From the NCBI GenBank assembly GCA_011109175.1, contig RDEW01000006.1:1448133-1512132 (forward strand): a stretch of DNA of 64,000 nucleotides, written 5' to 3'. This DNA comes from Dicyema japonicum. Taxonomy: Eukaryota; Dicyemida; Rhombozoa; Dicyemidae. Each line of letters begins with the position of its first letter. The first letter of the stretch is position 1. Shown here piece after piece: positions 21,115-32,159 of this stretch. Made by a program: the position numbers and the translations under genes. The notes under the pieces were generated by a model. It had not been told where the DNA came from, made no database searches, and saw only the letters and a program-made list of their open reading frames with translations.

Positions 21115-21330
21115 ATAACAATAATAACACCAGAGACCACAGTTACAAAAACTAACTAATCACGTGATCCCAGCACGCTCTAGCAGAGACTTCATCTTGG
21201 CCCGATGTTCCTCCCTCGACCCCACACAAGTACGTAACAATCAAGTGACTGTACCTTCGCAGTCACGACGGCGCGTTCCATGATTCATTCGTATCATGGC
21301 TTTAAGAGGCATGGATGGCTGGAACTCAAT
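21115..21330 (-). mobile_element. LINE 3' end
   Basis: Reversed, it encodes a C-terminal segment like CVGSREEHRAKMKSLLERAG followed by a stop, then GATTAGTTAGTTTTTG and a tail GTGTTATTATTGTTATTT. It is a homologue of the tail of the LINE at 50680-51940 (ACVGTREEHWERMRILAERI). Confidence 0.6.
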
Positions 21331-21469
21331 GAATTGTCCTACATTCAACGATTCTTCATCATTTTTCCATCTTTTTTTATTTCGCATTTTTTCTGCAGCT
21401 ACCAAAGTATGCCTTCGTGCAGAATCCCGTGACAAAGATAGGTCTTCATCTTCTTGATACTGTAGTAAT

Positions 21470-22450
21470 CTATTTAAGCTTCATCAGATATTTGTGGCGG
21501 ATAGTCCACTCCATTAAATATCTTGAAAGGAGCAAGTTTGGTGGTCTCGTGATTGGTAATATTGTAGCTGAATACAATATCTCCCAGACTGGATTGATAT
21601 TTTCCCAGAGTTCCATCAGTAGAAGAAACGGATGATAACCATCTTTCAAGAGATTGATTTAACCTATACATTATCATATAAATGATACCTCTCTACCTGG
21701 CCGTGACCCACGGTGCTCTTGGTCGTCCAAAAATATGTTTAACGTTTAGCCTGTTACAAATTTCTTTGAGAAAAAAGTTTCTGAACTCCAAACCATTGTC
21801 TGTTAAAGTATAATAGGTGATCCATGGGTGTAAAAAAATTTGAAAAATCTGAGATATTTCTTCAGCTGTTTTAGTTTTAGCCATATCGACCATAGCAAAC
21901 TTCGAAAAAAATCAACCATTACAAAAATCTAAATGTGACTGAAGAAGTATTACCCAAAAATATCCGTTATTCAAACAGGAATATATTCTCAGATCTATCA
22001 AATCAGCAATATACCTATCACGCGGATATTCCGCAATGATAGCAGTAATTGTTGGCCTAATCTCAGTAAGTCATTTGGTCTGACAGTAGACACATTTCTA
22101 TACTGCAACTTCTACAAGAGTTAAATTGTAGATCTTTTTTCTTAGCAAACTAAATAAACGATCTCTCCCCATATGTGCAAAATTGTGTTCACTCTAATGA
22201 TTAACAGGCAAAAATACTATTATCAATTGTTGTTTCAGTTTTGCTTCTTCCTCACAAACAAATCGCTGAAATAAATTGTTGCCATAATCCTATTATAATC
22301 GAATTACTCAATAATAGACTATATCGTCCTCGAAAACTAGCAATGGGCTAGTCTCCAAATGCGCTGTTTACTCTTTCTTGAAAGCGATGCATCAAGATAT
22401 CCATTTTCTAGATATTCGATTATCTGACGCAACTCATCCATCTTCAACTT
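21470..22450 (-). pseudogene. Integrase (HHCC plus rve core) of Ginger/Gypsy type, decayed
   Basis: Reading down from 22450: a zinc-binding segment HNFAHMGRDRLFSLLRKKI...KCVYCQTK (HHCC), then YPRDRYIADLIDL and AMVDMAKTKTAEEISQIF. It continues with ITYYTLTDNGLEFRNFFLKE, HIFGRPRAPWV and, in another frame, LGDIVFSYNITNHETTKLAP. This is the usual order of an integrase like those of Ginger/KRBA2-related elements, with the second catalytic Asp in TDNG intact. Many stops upstream make it a pseudogene. Confidence 0.65.
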
Positions 22451-22549
22451 GAAGCTTAAAACCATGTGAAGAAATAAAATAATTTTTTTTTATTTTTAAA
22501 TAATACCCACTTTATTTAACAAACAATAAAAAGTTAATATATTTAATAA

Positions 22550-23400
22550 TCAACAACCTTCCTCGCCTGTCTGTTCGCCAGCCTCCTCAGGCAGGTTCGA
22601 TTCTGGTTGCTGAAACAACTCTGAGAGGGCCTTGTCCAATTGAACCCTCTGCCCATATGGCATCTCAGGGTTCTGCTTCCTTTACTCCAGTGTCAGGCTC
22701 TCTAGGGTCCGCTTTAACACAGTGGACTGTAGATAGGCCTGGAGCTTCCTATCTACCGCCAACTGCTTCAGATAACCCTTGTGGTACTTTGTTGCAATTC
22801 CTTCCCACGTCATTACTATAGGAATAACGAGGACCTTGCAACCAAGCATCTGCCCCATCTCGTTTGCAAGAAAGTCATACTTCCTTTTTTCTCCACCTCC
22901 ACAGTATGCAAACTGTCTTGAGACGTGATGCCAACTTCTATGATAAGGACTTGGCCAGACTCCTTATTGTGTACCACAATGTCCGGTTTATTGTGCTCGA
23001 CTAGCACCGAGGTACGGATAACACTGTCTACCTTAATTCGGACCCTGGTGTTCTCTACTACAGATTGCACCTTATGAGTCCGCAACTTTCTGGTGTGGCG
23101 AATACCATACTTATTGCATAGTAGAAGATGAAGACTCCTTCACTACCTCGTTATGCCTCTACACATAGTCGTGGCAGAGCATGGATCCACATCTAGTGGC
23201 TAAATGATCAACCGACATGCTCCTTGACTTACAGTGGGGACATGTATTTGTTGATCGACCCCAAAAAATATTGCGGTCTTGCATATACGTGTACAGCGCC
23301 TCCGATCGAGGTGAGTTGTCACCGTATTTTAGCCATATTGTCGACGACTTAAGGTCAACATGTGGGTTGTCCAATGCTCTGAAGAGGACCTTATGAAGGC
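22550..23400 (-). pseudogene. R4-like element C-terminus: CCHC zinc finger and RLE
   Basis: Reading down: STIWLKYGDNSPRSEALYTY, then CPHCKSRSMSVDHLATRCGS and (shifted) RRHNEVV, i.e. a CCHC finger followed by RHN. Then RTSVLVEHNKPDIVVHNKES and GQVLIIEVGIT give the PD...(D/E)xV restriction-like catalytic motif, followed by HTVEVEKK. 22560-22800 encodes the remaining C-terminal helices in shifted frames. This end fits the R4-type RT pieces elsewhere in the window. A partial twin is at 54545-54785. Confidence 0.72.
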
Positions 23401-23509
23401 TTTTTAAGTTTTTTTATTTTTAAATATTAATAGAGTTTTTTTGATAATTAAGTATAATAATATATCATTAAAGTGACACTCTATTTATATTGACTGTTTT
23501 TTTGCCACT

Positions 23510-23790
23510 TTACGTTTTTAAAAAATTTAATAACCCGGATACACCGAGAAAGAAGTTAAAGTAACCAACTAATTAAGTGTATCCAGTTTCCACTTCTACA
23601 GAAACAGAGTCCATCCGGAATCAACATAAAAGGTAAGACGTCTATTACATGCAGTTGTGGAAACCTCTCCAAGTGGAGTGGGGGAAAGCAAATGATCCTT
23701 TTCCGTGCCGGCCTGGCACTGGTCGTCACCTAGACAGGTGGATCACATAACGCCACTCTAATAAAAAGACGTACGGACGGTGACAATTTA
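23510..23790 (-). repeat. Repeat family B (LINE-tailed, about 270 bp)
   Basis: Reversed, it begins near TGATCCACCTGTCTAGGTGA, includes AAAAGGATCATTTGC and GGACTCTGTTTCTGTAGAAG, and ends CTTTCTCGGTGTATCCGGGT with a TTATTAAA tail. Copies are at 43660-43930 (+) and 52725-52965 (-). The tail is shared with the LINEs, which suggests a SINE-like passenger or a LINE 3' end. Confidence 0.6.
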
Positions 23791-23899
23791 TATTAAAACT
23801 ATAACATTATTATATTTCATTTAAAATTATTAGCGTGATTTCGGATACTTTGTGATGAGTCTTGTTCAAAAATAGTTAGAACCTATAAAGAGGAATATA

Positions 23900-24120
23900 T
23901 TTTTTTGGATTTATTAAAATCCTCAGGATCTTCATAAACGGCATTGTTTGCAATGTGATACAGTATTTTCCAATGAGGCAATGAAGCCATTGCCCTTAAT
24001 CAAACATTCCAACTCAATGGAAAAAAATAGATTTTTTTGAATTAAAAAAGAATTATGAAAATAAAAACACTTTAATTATCTTTTTAATAAAAGTACATTT
24101 CAAAATGTTTCCGAACATTT
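23900..24120 (+). pseudogene. hAT (ZBED5-like) transposase N-terminus, BED finger fragment
   Basis: The frame reads HKRHCLQCDTVFSNEAMKPL, LPLIKHSNSMEKNRFFELKK, similar to the BED zinc-finger region of ZBED5/SCAND3-like hAT transposases (CxxC...SNESMKPxKLxxHL). It belongs to the same superfamily as 48964-50560 but is isolated. Confidence 0.5.
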
Positions 24121-24465
24121 ATTCATACAAAGTTTAGAGATAATTGCAAAAACTGGTTACCTGATTTATTTTAATTTGTATGTAATCCCAATTCGAAGGC
24201 AGATAGTGTTAATCTCCTGTATTATTAACGAATATTTACAAAAAGATTCTTCAAACATACTGAAAACCATCCCATTGAGCAATGACACAATAAGAATTGA
24301 TGAAAGTCTAATGACATTGAACAATCTTTAATATTATGTCGCGCGCACAACGCACAACGATGAACAACGCGCAACAAATCATGTGTCAATCAATGTCATG
24401 TCAAAACCACGCCACGTCATTCGATAGTAGATTAGCACTTTCCGAAAATATTCGTAAATCTAAGG

Positions 24466-25301
24466 ATGCCTGCATACAGAGGTTATATAAAATGTTATGA
24501 TGAATATGAAATAATCGAACGCATTATTAAAGACCAAGTATCTCCAAGTACCAACAGGCATAATAAATTACGTCTTCTACAAAAATCAAGAAATTTCATG
24601 ATCAACGACAAAATGTATCTGAAAGATCCGAATGGAAATCACAAGCCTGTCATTTGTATGGACAATGAGATGGATGTTTTGACCTCAGCACTCCATAACC
24701 TGGCTCATCTTGGAATGAATAAAATGGAGGATCTCTCCAATGAACACTACTTCCACATTAAAAGAAGTGTAATCCGTAAAGTAATTAATTCCTGTGAAAT
24801 CTGTAAGTTTTCTACTCTTTAAAAGTTTGTTTTTTGGTAATATTTTAATAGATAAGTGAAGAACATTACATCATTGCGTTAAAACCAAATGAAAGGTTTA
24901 AACTAGATCTCATTGATCTGAAAAGATCTTATTCTGTCAACGATGAATACAAATGGATGCTCACTGTAATTTATGTATATTCAAAGATGCTTAAAATCAT
25001 ATATTTAAGTTTCAATGGAATTAAAAAGCATATTCTATGAATATGGGCCTTGTATGACAATCAGACAATGGTACAGAATTTAAAAATTCATAGAACGATT
25101 CAATCAAACCATCACACGATTCTGTCAAAAATGATGGCAAAAAACGCTGGAAAATCTTGGATTAAAATGTTACATAGTGCCACTTATATGTATAACATAA
25201 CTGTACATACGTCGAGCGGAAGAACACCTTTTGAGATGTATAGAGGCATTCCTGGTTTTAATACTGTTACACTAAATGATGATTGGTTGTATTTTTTATA
25301 A
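24466..25301 (+). pseudogene. Integrase-encoding element (HHCC plus rve core), with a 49-nt intron-like gap
   Basis: 24466-24822 is an intact frame of 118 codons: LHNLAHLGMNKMEDLSNEHY...INSCEICK, i.e. the HHCC integrase zinc domain. A GTAAGT...TAG stretch of 49 nt follows; removing it joins to ISEEHYIIALKPNERFKLDL and IDLKRSYSVNDEYKWMLTVI, the start of the catalytic core. 25050-25301 continues with SWIKMLHSATYMYNITVHTS and GRTPFEMYRG. The central catalytic segment is shifted. The relatively open frames and possible intron make a domesticated copy conceivable, but decay is more likely. Confidence 0.55.
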
Positions 25302-25309
25302 TTTGACAT

Positions 25310-26190
25310 AGATTTGGAGAATGATATTTGCGAGTAAATACTGATGTCGTTCCGTATGATGAGTCGTTAGACGAAACAAATAATGAAGCTACAAAGTCTG
25401 CTTGTGAAATGGTTTACAAAAAATGATTTTAAATTAGAACATTTCCAACTTAAGCTCATAAAATCGAATTTGAATACACCTTATTTTAAGAGAATGAACA
25501 AAAAGATAACTGTTCATTATGGTAAATACACGTTTTTATGTGAGATCAAGTTTTTATTAAATAATTAAATGTAGGTTAGAGTTTTAAAAGATCATGGAAC
25601 TAATGGGGATAATAATTCACACATTTTCATATTCTTTGAAATCCTTCTGCAAATACTATCCACCAGATAGATGTTTATGCCCCTGTAGTAAGGTGGCGAA
25701 AGTTCATACCAAACTGGAAAGATTTTACTCAGCTCCCTAAAACATACAATATATACGAGTCGTAATCACTGATATTTACGGCAGTTGTCCTAGGAAATGA
25801 CCTGAAAACATCTAAAATGAGTTAAAATTAGATTTTCGAGAACGTTAGCTTGCGACATGGAAAAGATTGACGTCTAGTTGTGTTTTACTGCTAATGTTAT
25901 TATGGCTAACATGAATGTGTTTATTATCTTAAAGATAGGTAAAAATTACATATGTGGTAACTATTGTTTTACATCAATTCAATTTAGTATTTTTTTAAAA
26001 GGAAAAAATTTTATTATAAAATGAATAAAAATTAAATTAAGGCATCTGAATGGCCATTAGTATTGAACATTATTTTGAAGGGCGTCAACTCAGAGAGGAA
26101 GTATCTACCTCCTTAGGAAGTAACCTACTATAAGTAGAGTACTCGGTGGATCATTCAATATAAAAAATTAATTAGATTTAGTTAATTTAA
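25310..26190. other. No gene identified
   Basis: AT-rich. A short plus frame at 25383-25568 probably continues the decayed integrase element. I see nothing else. Confidence 0.4.
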
Positions 26191-26194
26191 CAGT

Positions 26195-26305
26195 AAAATA
26201 TTATTTATTAACGATGGGGAAGAGCGGCTGCTGACATTACGGAAAAGCGTTTCCGCGACAACTGCAATCCCAATTCGTTGCCTCAGCCAGACCGCTTCCC
26301 GGATC
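26195..26305 (-). mobile_element. RLE-family 3' end
   Basis: GATGGGGAAGAGCGGCTGCT, then GTTTCCGCG...TTGCCTCAGCCAGACCGC closely match the 3' end of the copy at 3855-4690, shortened to about 110 bp. Confidence 0.7.
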
Positions 26306-26692
26306 GATATTTTTGACAAAAATAGATTTAGTTAATTGTTTTTAATATTTTTAGAAAAATCTAAAGTTTTTGAAATAATCAATTTTCCCTACAAATTTAA
26401 TGTTTAAAATTAGAAAAACATTGTGGATTGGTTACTTGGCCTTAGCATGTCTGAGTTTATCAGGTTAATCGAGGGGCTTGCAGGACTGCGGATGGAAGAT
26501 CCTAGATTGTTCTATCATGAGGGTTGACTCCCATTGCGTGCTCAATATCTGAGGTCAATGAAATTATTGGCATAAAATTAAAAATGTAATGATGGATGAA
26601 TTTTTTTAAAACCAAAATGTGAGATTATTCCCATTAGTGGTTAATTATGCGGACTAGCATGATTATAAATAGTAATTAAGGTAATTAGCACA

Positions 26693-26978
26693 ATGAGTAG
26701 ACTCTCTAATCAAGTTGATCCCTTTTATTTTTGTGATTACTCTTGGAGGAGGAATGAAATATTTTTAAAAAAACATTTCACTGACAAACCAAAATGCCAT
26801 TATGAAAAAGACAAACAGTCACTCTCACTGTATCTCGACAATATTAAGGTTCAAACTCGATAACAAGTCAAGGACTATTAGATCTGACAAAAGTAATAAA
26901 TTGGATTTGACGGTTCAAAAAACGAATGATCAGCCCAGAAAAACAAGTTTTCAGACAAAACAAAAAAACATCAGTTAA
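26693..26978 (+). CDS. Hypothetical basic protein, 88 aa, one 19-nt intron
   Basis: The ATG at 26693 opens MSRLSNQVDPFYFCDYSWRR, then FLKKHFTDKPKCHYEKDKQS...YLDNIK (52 codons). A GT...AG intron of 19 nt (26849-26867) joins in frame to SRTIRSDKSNKLDLTVQKTN and on to KNIS with a TAA at 26976-26978. Without splicing the frame stops after four codons. Exon lengths are both multiples of three. The protein is Lys/Ser-rich and looks disordered at its C-terminus, with no signal peptide or membrane segment. It is not recognised. A 19-nt intron is at the lower limit seen here, so a missing exon or an indel remains possible. Confidence 0.45.
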
Positions 26979-26979
26979 T

Positions 26980-27925
26980 ATATTCTTTCTCTCTTTTCTT
27001 TAATAAAAATTCTTTTACTGTTAAAATTTTGTGTTTTTAAACAAAATTTTACATCAAGACACTGTTAGGAGGGATCTAATTCATGACTTCAACCAAATGA
27101 CCATATGGAGATAGCATACTTTGAAAAGTAACGAACCTTTCATGGATAATTGTAATATTCATTCCTTGCTTATAAAGTGATTATCACAAATTCGTGAAGT
27201 TTAAGAAAACATTACCAAAAATCCACTCAATGACTGTAAATTTATAGTAAAATTAGGTAAAAATAAAGTGATCGTTAATAGATTACCATATTCTCAATTT
27301 ATATTATCTCTTGACAATATAAAACAAAACCGCAAATTACCACTTCGTTTGGAAAATTAAAAAAATAAATTAAAGTTATCACGGTTTTAGACCACTTGAC
27401 TGGCAATGTCCCTACAACAAATGCTTTCTTCCCATTTATCTTTCTATTTCCTACTGAACCTTTATTATGGGGGTTGGAAGCGATCAAACCACCTATTTTG
27501 AAAAATTATATTAAAATAAACAACTATACAGTATCCACCCTAACGCCCGGCTATTCCCTCTCAGGATGGCAAGATTCTCTCAAATAGCCAGCAGCGAGAT
27601 CGATTTTCTGACAAAATAGATAACTATCATGTACCTCTGGGTATCGACACTATAGAATTGGATTCACAGTTAACCAGGATCTTTACGACCATGTGATTCC
27701 TGTATCTCGGAACATATAAATTTTACGCAATTCAAGTGGGGGAAGAAACCAACTCATTTCTACATCTACACTACAGTCTCGGTTAACACCAATCCTGAGG
27801 AGCTCACGACATGCCACTAAAATAATATATGAATGTGGAGGAAGTGGATGATAAAGTAGTGACCACCATATTGTTTGGTAATCATAAATATAACAGAAGA
27901 TGCTCAAATTAACGAAAAAATAAGT
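26980..27925. other. Unassigned open frames
   Basis: 27396-27587 (+, ends TLTPGYSLSGWQDSLK) and 27683-27907 (-, contains LRIGVNRDCSVDVEMSWFL) are open but unlike any family that I recognise; both may be TE debris. Confidence 0.2.
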
Positions 27926-27927
27926 GC

Positions 27928-28170
27928 CTAAAATACCTCTGCAGACAAAATACCTCTAAAAAATAAAATACCGACAAATACCTATAAAATACCTCTGCAG
28001 ACAAAATACCTCTAAAAAATAAAATACCGACAAATACCTATAAAATACCTCTGCAGACAAAATACCTCTAAAATAAAATACCGACAAATACCTATAAAAT
28101 ACCTCTGCAGACAAAATACCTCTAAAAAATAAAATACCGACAAATACCTATAAAATACCTCTGCAGACAC
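27928..28170. repeat. Minisatellite, about 56-bp unit, four copies
   Basis: The unit AAAATACCTCTGCAGAC, AAAATACCTCTAAAAAAT, AAAATACCGACAAATACCTAT recurs four times, one copy shortened. Each unit is itself built of AAAATACC sub-repeats. It abuts a LINE 3' end. Confidence 0.85.
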
Positions 28171-28310
28171 TAAAGAAGGCACTTCTGGAGGGGAGTTGGG
28201 TCACTGGTGGAACATTCAAAGAGAATTTGGGAGATATTGGAGGTTGGGATCACCTAATTAGTGGGTTAACCATTCTTTTTTGGTGGTCTTGTTGTTTAAA
28301 TAAAAATTAA
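28165..28310 (+). mobile_element. LINE 3' end
   Basis: ACTAAAGAAGGCACTTCTGG...GAACATTCAAAGAGAA...GGTTGGGATCACCTAATTAG...TGGTCTTGTTGTTTAAAT has the order of the C-terminal end, stop, 3' UTR and tail seen in the LINE family. Confidence 0.55.
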
Positions 28311-28547
28311 CGAAAAAAACCATTAAGGAATTCAAAGCATGAAAGGACATATTACTAGAATAAGGGTATCCAGCAAACTTGAGTGCAAGTTTTGCGACCT
28401 TCCCGTATTTTTCAGCAGAAAGACCCTGGCGTCCACAGGTATTAAGGGTTTCCTTGCATCAGCACTCTTGTGTTTGACAAATTTTTAGTCCAATTCGGGT
28501 GGAGATCCCAATTCAGACTGCAATATAATAGAGATTGAGACTCCAAT

Positions 28548-29160
28548 TACAGTAAAGTCTCTCGAATCCGCCAATTATAACTAATAAATTCTATAATCCA
28601 CCATTTTTTCTAACAAAATTTCTCGAATCCGCCAGATTTTTTTAATGAATCCATGTCTCTTAATTTTAAATAATTTTTTAAATAACTTATTAACACGTTG
28701 TCATTGATTATTGTTGTTTTCATGAAACGTAACCGTACAAGATTAAAAAACAAACAAAAAATTTCAATTTTAAAGTTCATTGAATCGAATATTGAATTAC
28801 CTTCGATAAAAATTTCAGAAATTTTTTTTTCCAAAAAATATAATGCTCCTATTTCTCGTAGATTTATTGATCATCTGAGAAGTAAAAAAGGATCTGAAAA
28901 TATGTTGAATAACTTACGATCTGACATTTCTCGCAAAGAATAGTTAAAGTTTAGTGAAATCGATTATGACACGATTTCTTTGGTTAATTCAATGGATGTT
29001 AAAGGAGCCATTTTGAACGATGAAATTATTACTGAGAAAGCCAAAACATTTGCATCGAAACGAGGGATCACTGATATCAAAGGAAGATCAAAATAATAGA
29101 ATAAAACACAATCCCTATCGAATTGTTTAATTTTGGAAACCTTTAACAATATTGTCCATT
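28548..29160 (+). pseudogene. Tigger/pogo transposon 5' part with TIR and DNA-binding domain
   Basis: CAGTAAAGTCTCTCGAATCC after a TA dinucleotide is a typical Tigger terminal repeat; the inner CTCGAATCCGCCA repeats at about 28621. The frame 28698-28943 reads KRNRTRLKNKQKISILKFIE, then LPSIKISEIFFSKKYNAPIS, i.e. a CENP-B/psq-like helix-turn-helix, then a second piece AILNDEIITEKAKTFASKRG. The DDE domain is missing. Confidence 0.65.
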
Positions 29161-29262
29161 ATTATTGTAGATTTAACACTTAAAAGATGATAATTAATAT
29201 CCAGGAATAATTTATTGGATATTTATTAAAATATAATTTTTATTTTAATTCTAATATATCCG

Positions 29263-29758
29263 AAGAAGCGCCGGAAGGGGACCACGTCATGCTGCTCTGA
29301 ATGATGTGATCGTCAGAGCTCTGAAGGCTTCAGGCTTCCCAGCACAGCTTGAACCAGTGGGTCTTGATCGAGGAGATGGGAAGAGACCTGACGGGATGAC
29401 CCTTTTCCCCTTCACGTCTGGAAGATCTTTGGTCTGGGACGCAACTTGCATAGACACGTTCTCAAGCACGAACATTTTTAAATCTGTTCAGACACCTGGA
29501 GCAGCTGCTTCGACTGCGGAAAACCTAAAAATCAAGAAATATTCTTGCCTCGGGGATCGCTACCGATTTACTCCTGTTGCGACCGAATCATCGGGAGCCG
29601 TTGGTCCAATGACGGCTGAATTCTTGCAAGAACTCGGAGGATTGCTTGCCAGAAAGAAAAGGGATCAACGAGAAGGGTTATGGCTAAGACAAAGGATTGG
29701 AATAGCCATACTCCGAGGGAACTCGTTCGCAATCCATGCAGCAGGCTTCCTCAACTGA
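29263..29758 (+). mobile_element. RLE-family element, 5'-truncated but with an uninterrupted RLE domain
   Basis: The open frame runs from RRSAGRGPRHAALNDVIVRA through DRGDGKRPDGMTLFPFTSGR, SLVWDATCIDTFSS, KIKKYSCLGDRYRFTPVATE, REGLWLRQRIGIAILRGNSF to AAGFLN and a stop. All PD-(D/E)XK-like positions (RPDG, LVWD) are present. It starts abruptly inside the zinc-knuckle segment, as expected of a 5'-truncated retrotransposed copy, and there is no RT upstream. The copy at 51955-52345 is nearly identical but truncated at a different point, so both are young. Confidence 0.78.
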
Positions 29759-30027
29759 CATTTGTTTAATTGTTAAAAAATTTTTTTGTTAAAAAAAATA
29801 AAAAAAAAAAATTCTAATATAATAAAAATTTATTAATCTCATAGCAATTGAAATGAAACATAAAATAGTGGTAGTTAAGATAAAGACTTTGAAATTTTTT
29901 TTATTATTTAAAAAATAAAATAGATGATAAATATACTCTCTAAATATTTAATATGAAATTGCAATTATTTAGAACATCTAGTTTTACAGGAAAGGATCTT
30001 ATAATAATTTCAAGCAAATAATTGCAG

Positions 30028-30435
30028 TTCTAGCCTATTGAATACCGAACCTATTGGACCAATAGCGGGTACTTCATTATAATATATTTTATTAGGATAT
30101 ACTACTTCCACAGTTACAACTAAAGGTAAAATCTCTTCTACGACCAATGATTACTTCTTTTGGTAAAACATTTTAATTCCATGATTATTCTATTCATTTG
30201 GATATTATCTTTATTCATAGAATTGATTACAACAACTTTCCTTACTACAACTGAAGGTAAAATATTTTAATTCTATATTTAATCAATTTATATTATTTTT
30301 TATTTGAAGATCCAAGCATAACAAGATAACAATTACTTTAATTTCATAGTAAGCACCCATGCCCGAAAATTTAGTACTTCGTCCGTTGTTTCCACTGGAA
30401 GTAACACTCCTCGTAATTGGATGGGTTTTAGCTGA
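30028..30435 (+). CDS. Candidate Thr/Ser-rich protein, 3' exons only
   Basis: Four exons in phase 1 can be chained: 30028-30068 (SSLLNTEPIGPIA), 27-nt intron, 30096-30125 (GYTTSTVTTK), 95-nt intron, 30221-30256 (ELITTTFLTTTE), 93-nt intron, 30350-30435 (VSTHARKFSTSSVVSTGSNT, then PRNWMGFS and a stop). Each internal exon is a multiple of three, begins and ends in phase 1 and is followed by GTAAAATHT, so exons could be skipped without frameshift, like mucin or stalk modules. No start exon was found. It is a model from splice patterns only. Confidence 0.35.
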
Positions 30436-30985
30436 CATACTAATTTAAACTAACTGTTATCTAACTTGGTTTATTATTCCCTCATTTAAAACATATGAAT
30501 GATATAATAACAACTAAATATAGAAAATTGAGAAATTTAAAAAAATCAGTAAGAAATCATATTAACACTTCGTAGGACTTACTCATTAAGAAGTTGGTCT
30601 TTAACAATCAATTTGTGCATCAAAAAACATCCAAGAACCGGAAAAGACATGTCTATTAAGCACAAAAATCAGTCAATGGAAATCCTTAAATAATCACAGT
30701 TGTAGAAATCCTTTAAGAAATAATCCAAAGTAATAAGGAAAATTAAATGATCCTTTTGATTCTTTCTGGAATTGGATTTTACAGTAATGAAGAAACCAAG
30801 CAATGGGGAAATTAGTTGTTTTAGAATAATTATACAAATTCTATGAAATATTTCTACGTAATTATGCTAAATTAGTGAATAATATAGGCCTGAATAACGT
30901 GCCTAAGAAGCAGCTTCTATGTTCCTATGTTCAGAAAAACCGGGATTCTGTATGCTGCCTCAGGAGACTAAAATAAAAAATAGAC
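30435..30985. other. No gene identified
   Basis: AT-rich, no recognisable domain or repeat. Confidence 0.4.
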
Positions 30986-30988
30986 TCG

Positions 30989-31393
30989 ATGAAACACATC
31001 AAATTACAGGTACTATCGCTTCCCTCAGAATCGAGGCATTATGAACAAGGCTTTGCCATACATAAGGACTATATTCCCAGAGTATATCGTTACTGGAAAG
31101 TCAATGACAGAATCAGTGTCTTACAACTACGTAAAAGATCAAGCAGAAATTCGAGGAGACTAATCTCAATTATCAACGCACCACACAGTGGACGTATCCT
31201 AAAAAATCCGGAAGAACTTGAGCTGTTCTACGAGGAATTGGGAAGGACATTAACAGACCTCTGTTCATCATACTTTTTGTTTATTGCAGGGGACTGGAAT
31301 GCGAAAGTGGGAATTCGTAGAGGAATTGAAAGCTTCATTTTATTTCAGCAATCGAGCAAAGCAGAAACAAATATTTGGCTGCTTATCAAGTAA
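30989..31393 (+). pseudogene. APE endonuclease fragment of an RTE-like LINE
   Basis: The 134-codon open frame reads HYEQGFAIHKDYIPRVYRYW, NDRISVLQLRKRSSRNSRRL, ISIINAPHSGR, LELFYEELGRTLTDL, LFIAGDWNAKVG. GxGFAIH, NDRIxVLxL, NxYAPx-like and AGDWNAKVG are the ordered motifs of the RTE/craniofacial-type endonuclease. It is cut off before the last catalytic His. A second piece is at 59900-60140. Confidence 0.72.
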
Positions 31394-31721
31394 AATCATT
31401 AGATGGAATGCACTGATTTAAAATAACGTCACTTAATTTGAAATTTAATAAATGGCCAATTTGCGAGGGTCGAGTGTATATGATTCGTCCTTACGCTTCT
31501 TATTATTTGGAAGTTTATGTAGTTATTTTATTAATAACACAGATATTGGCCTTCTGGCTGAAAGTACCATCTAATGACGTAGGATGTGACTGTCGTATGT
31601 TCCAATCAGAATGATAGACTTTTCAGCAAAGGTCAATTCACGTTCAAACAGGTCACCCGTGAGGCAACGATTCCTCCTGGCACGACACAAAGTTTCGCAT
31701 TATTTGGAAATATATGTACAA

Positions 31722-31800
31722 CTAATTTATTTAATAACCCCGGATGTATCGGAAAGAGATTGACTTAGCTTCTAAAGTATATCCATTTTTCACCGTCGGA
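31722..31800 (-). mobile_element. LINE tail fragment
   Basis: TTTATTTAATAACCCCGGAT followed by GTATCGGAAAGAG matches the reversed LINE/family-B tail (AATAACCCGGATACACCGAG at 23525). Confidence 0.5.
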
Positions 31801-32159
31801 ATAAGTAGTGTCTTTCTTTTCCAACCAACAGGTCTATTTAAATAGGCCATTGTGGGGATTTTTTTAGTTTAATGAGAAGAGAGATTTTTTTCGTAGACAT
31901 GATTTTCCTTTGTTTGATGAAAGCCAAAGACAGTGGATCGTTTAATATTAGTCAAGGATTTGTGACTGAGCAGCAATAGGTGGTGCCTGATAAAAGAGAA
32001 TTTTTGATTAATGCATAACCAGTTACAATGACGTTAATCTCTAGTAGATTCCATAACGTTATATAATATTTACAAATCTATACTATTAATGAAAACACGC
32101 ACTTAAAATCAAAACGCCGTGTTAAACCACATGTCCGGTGAATATTCCCCACTAACAAT

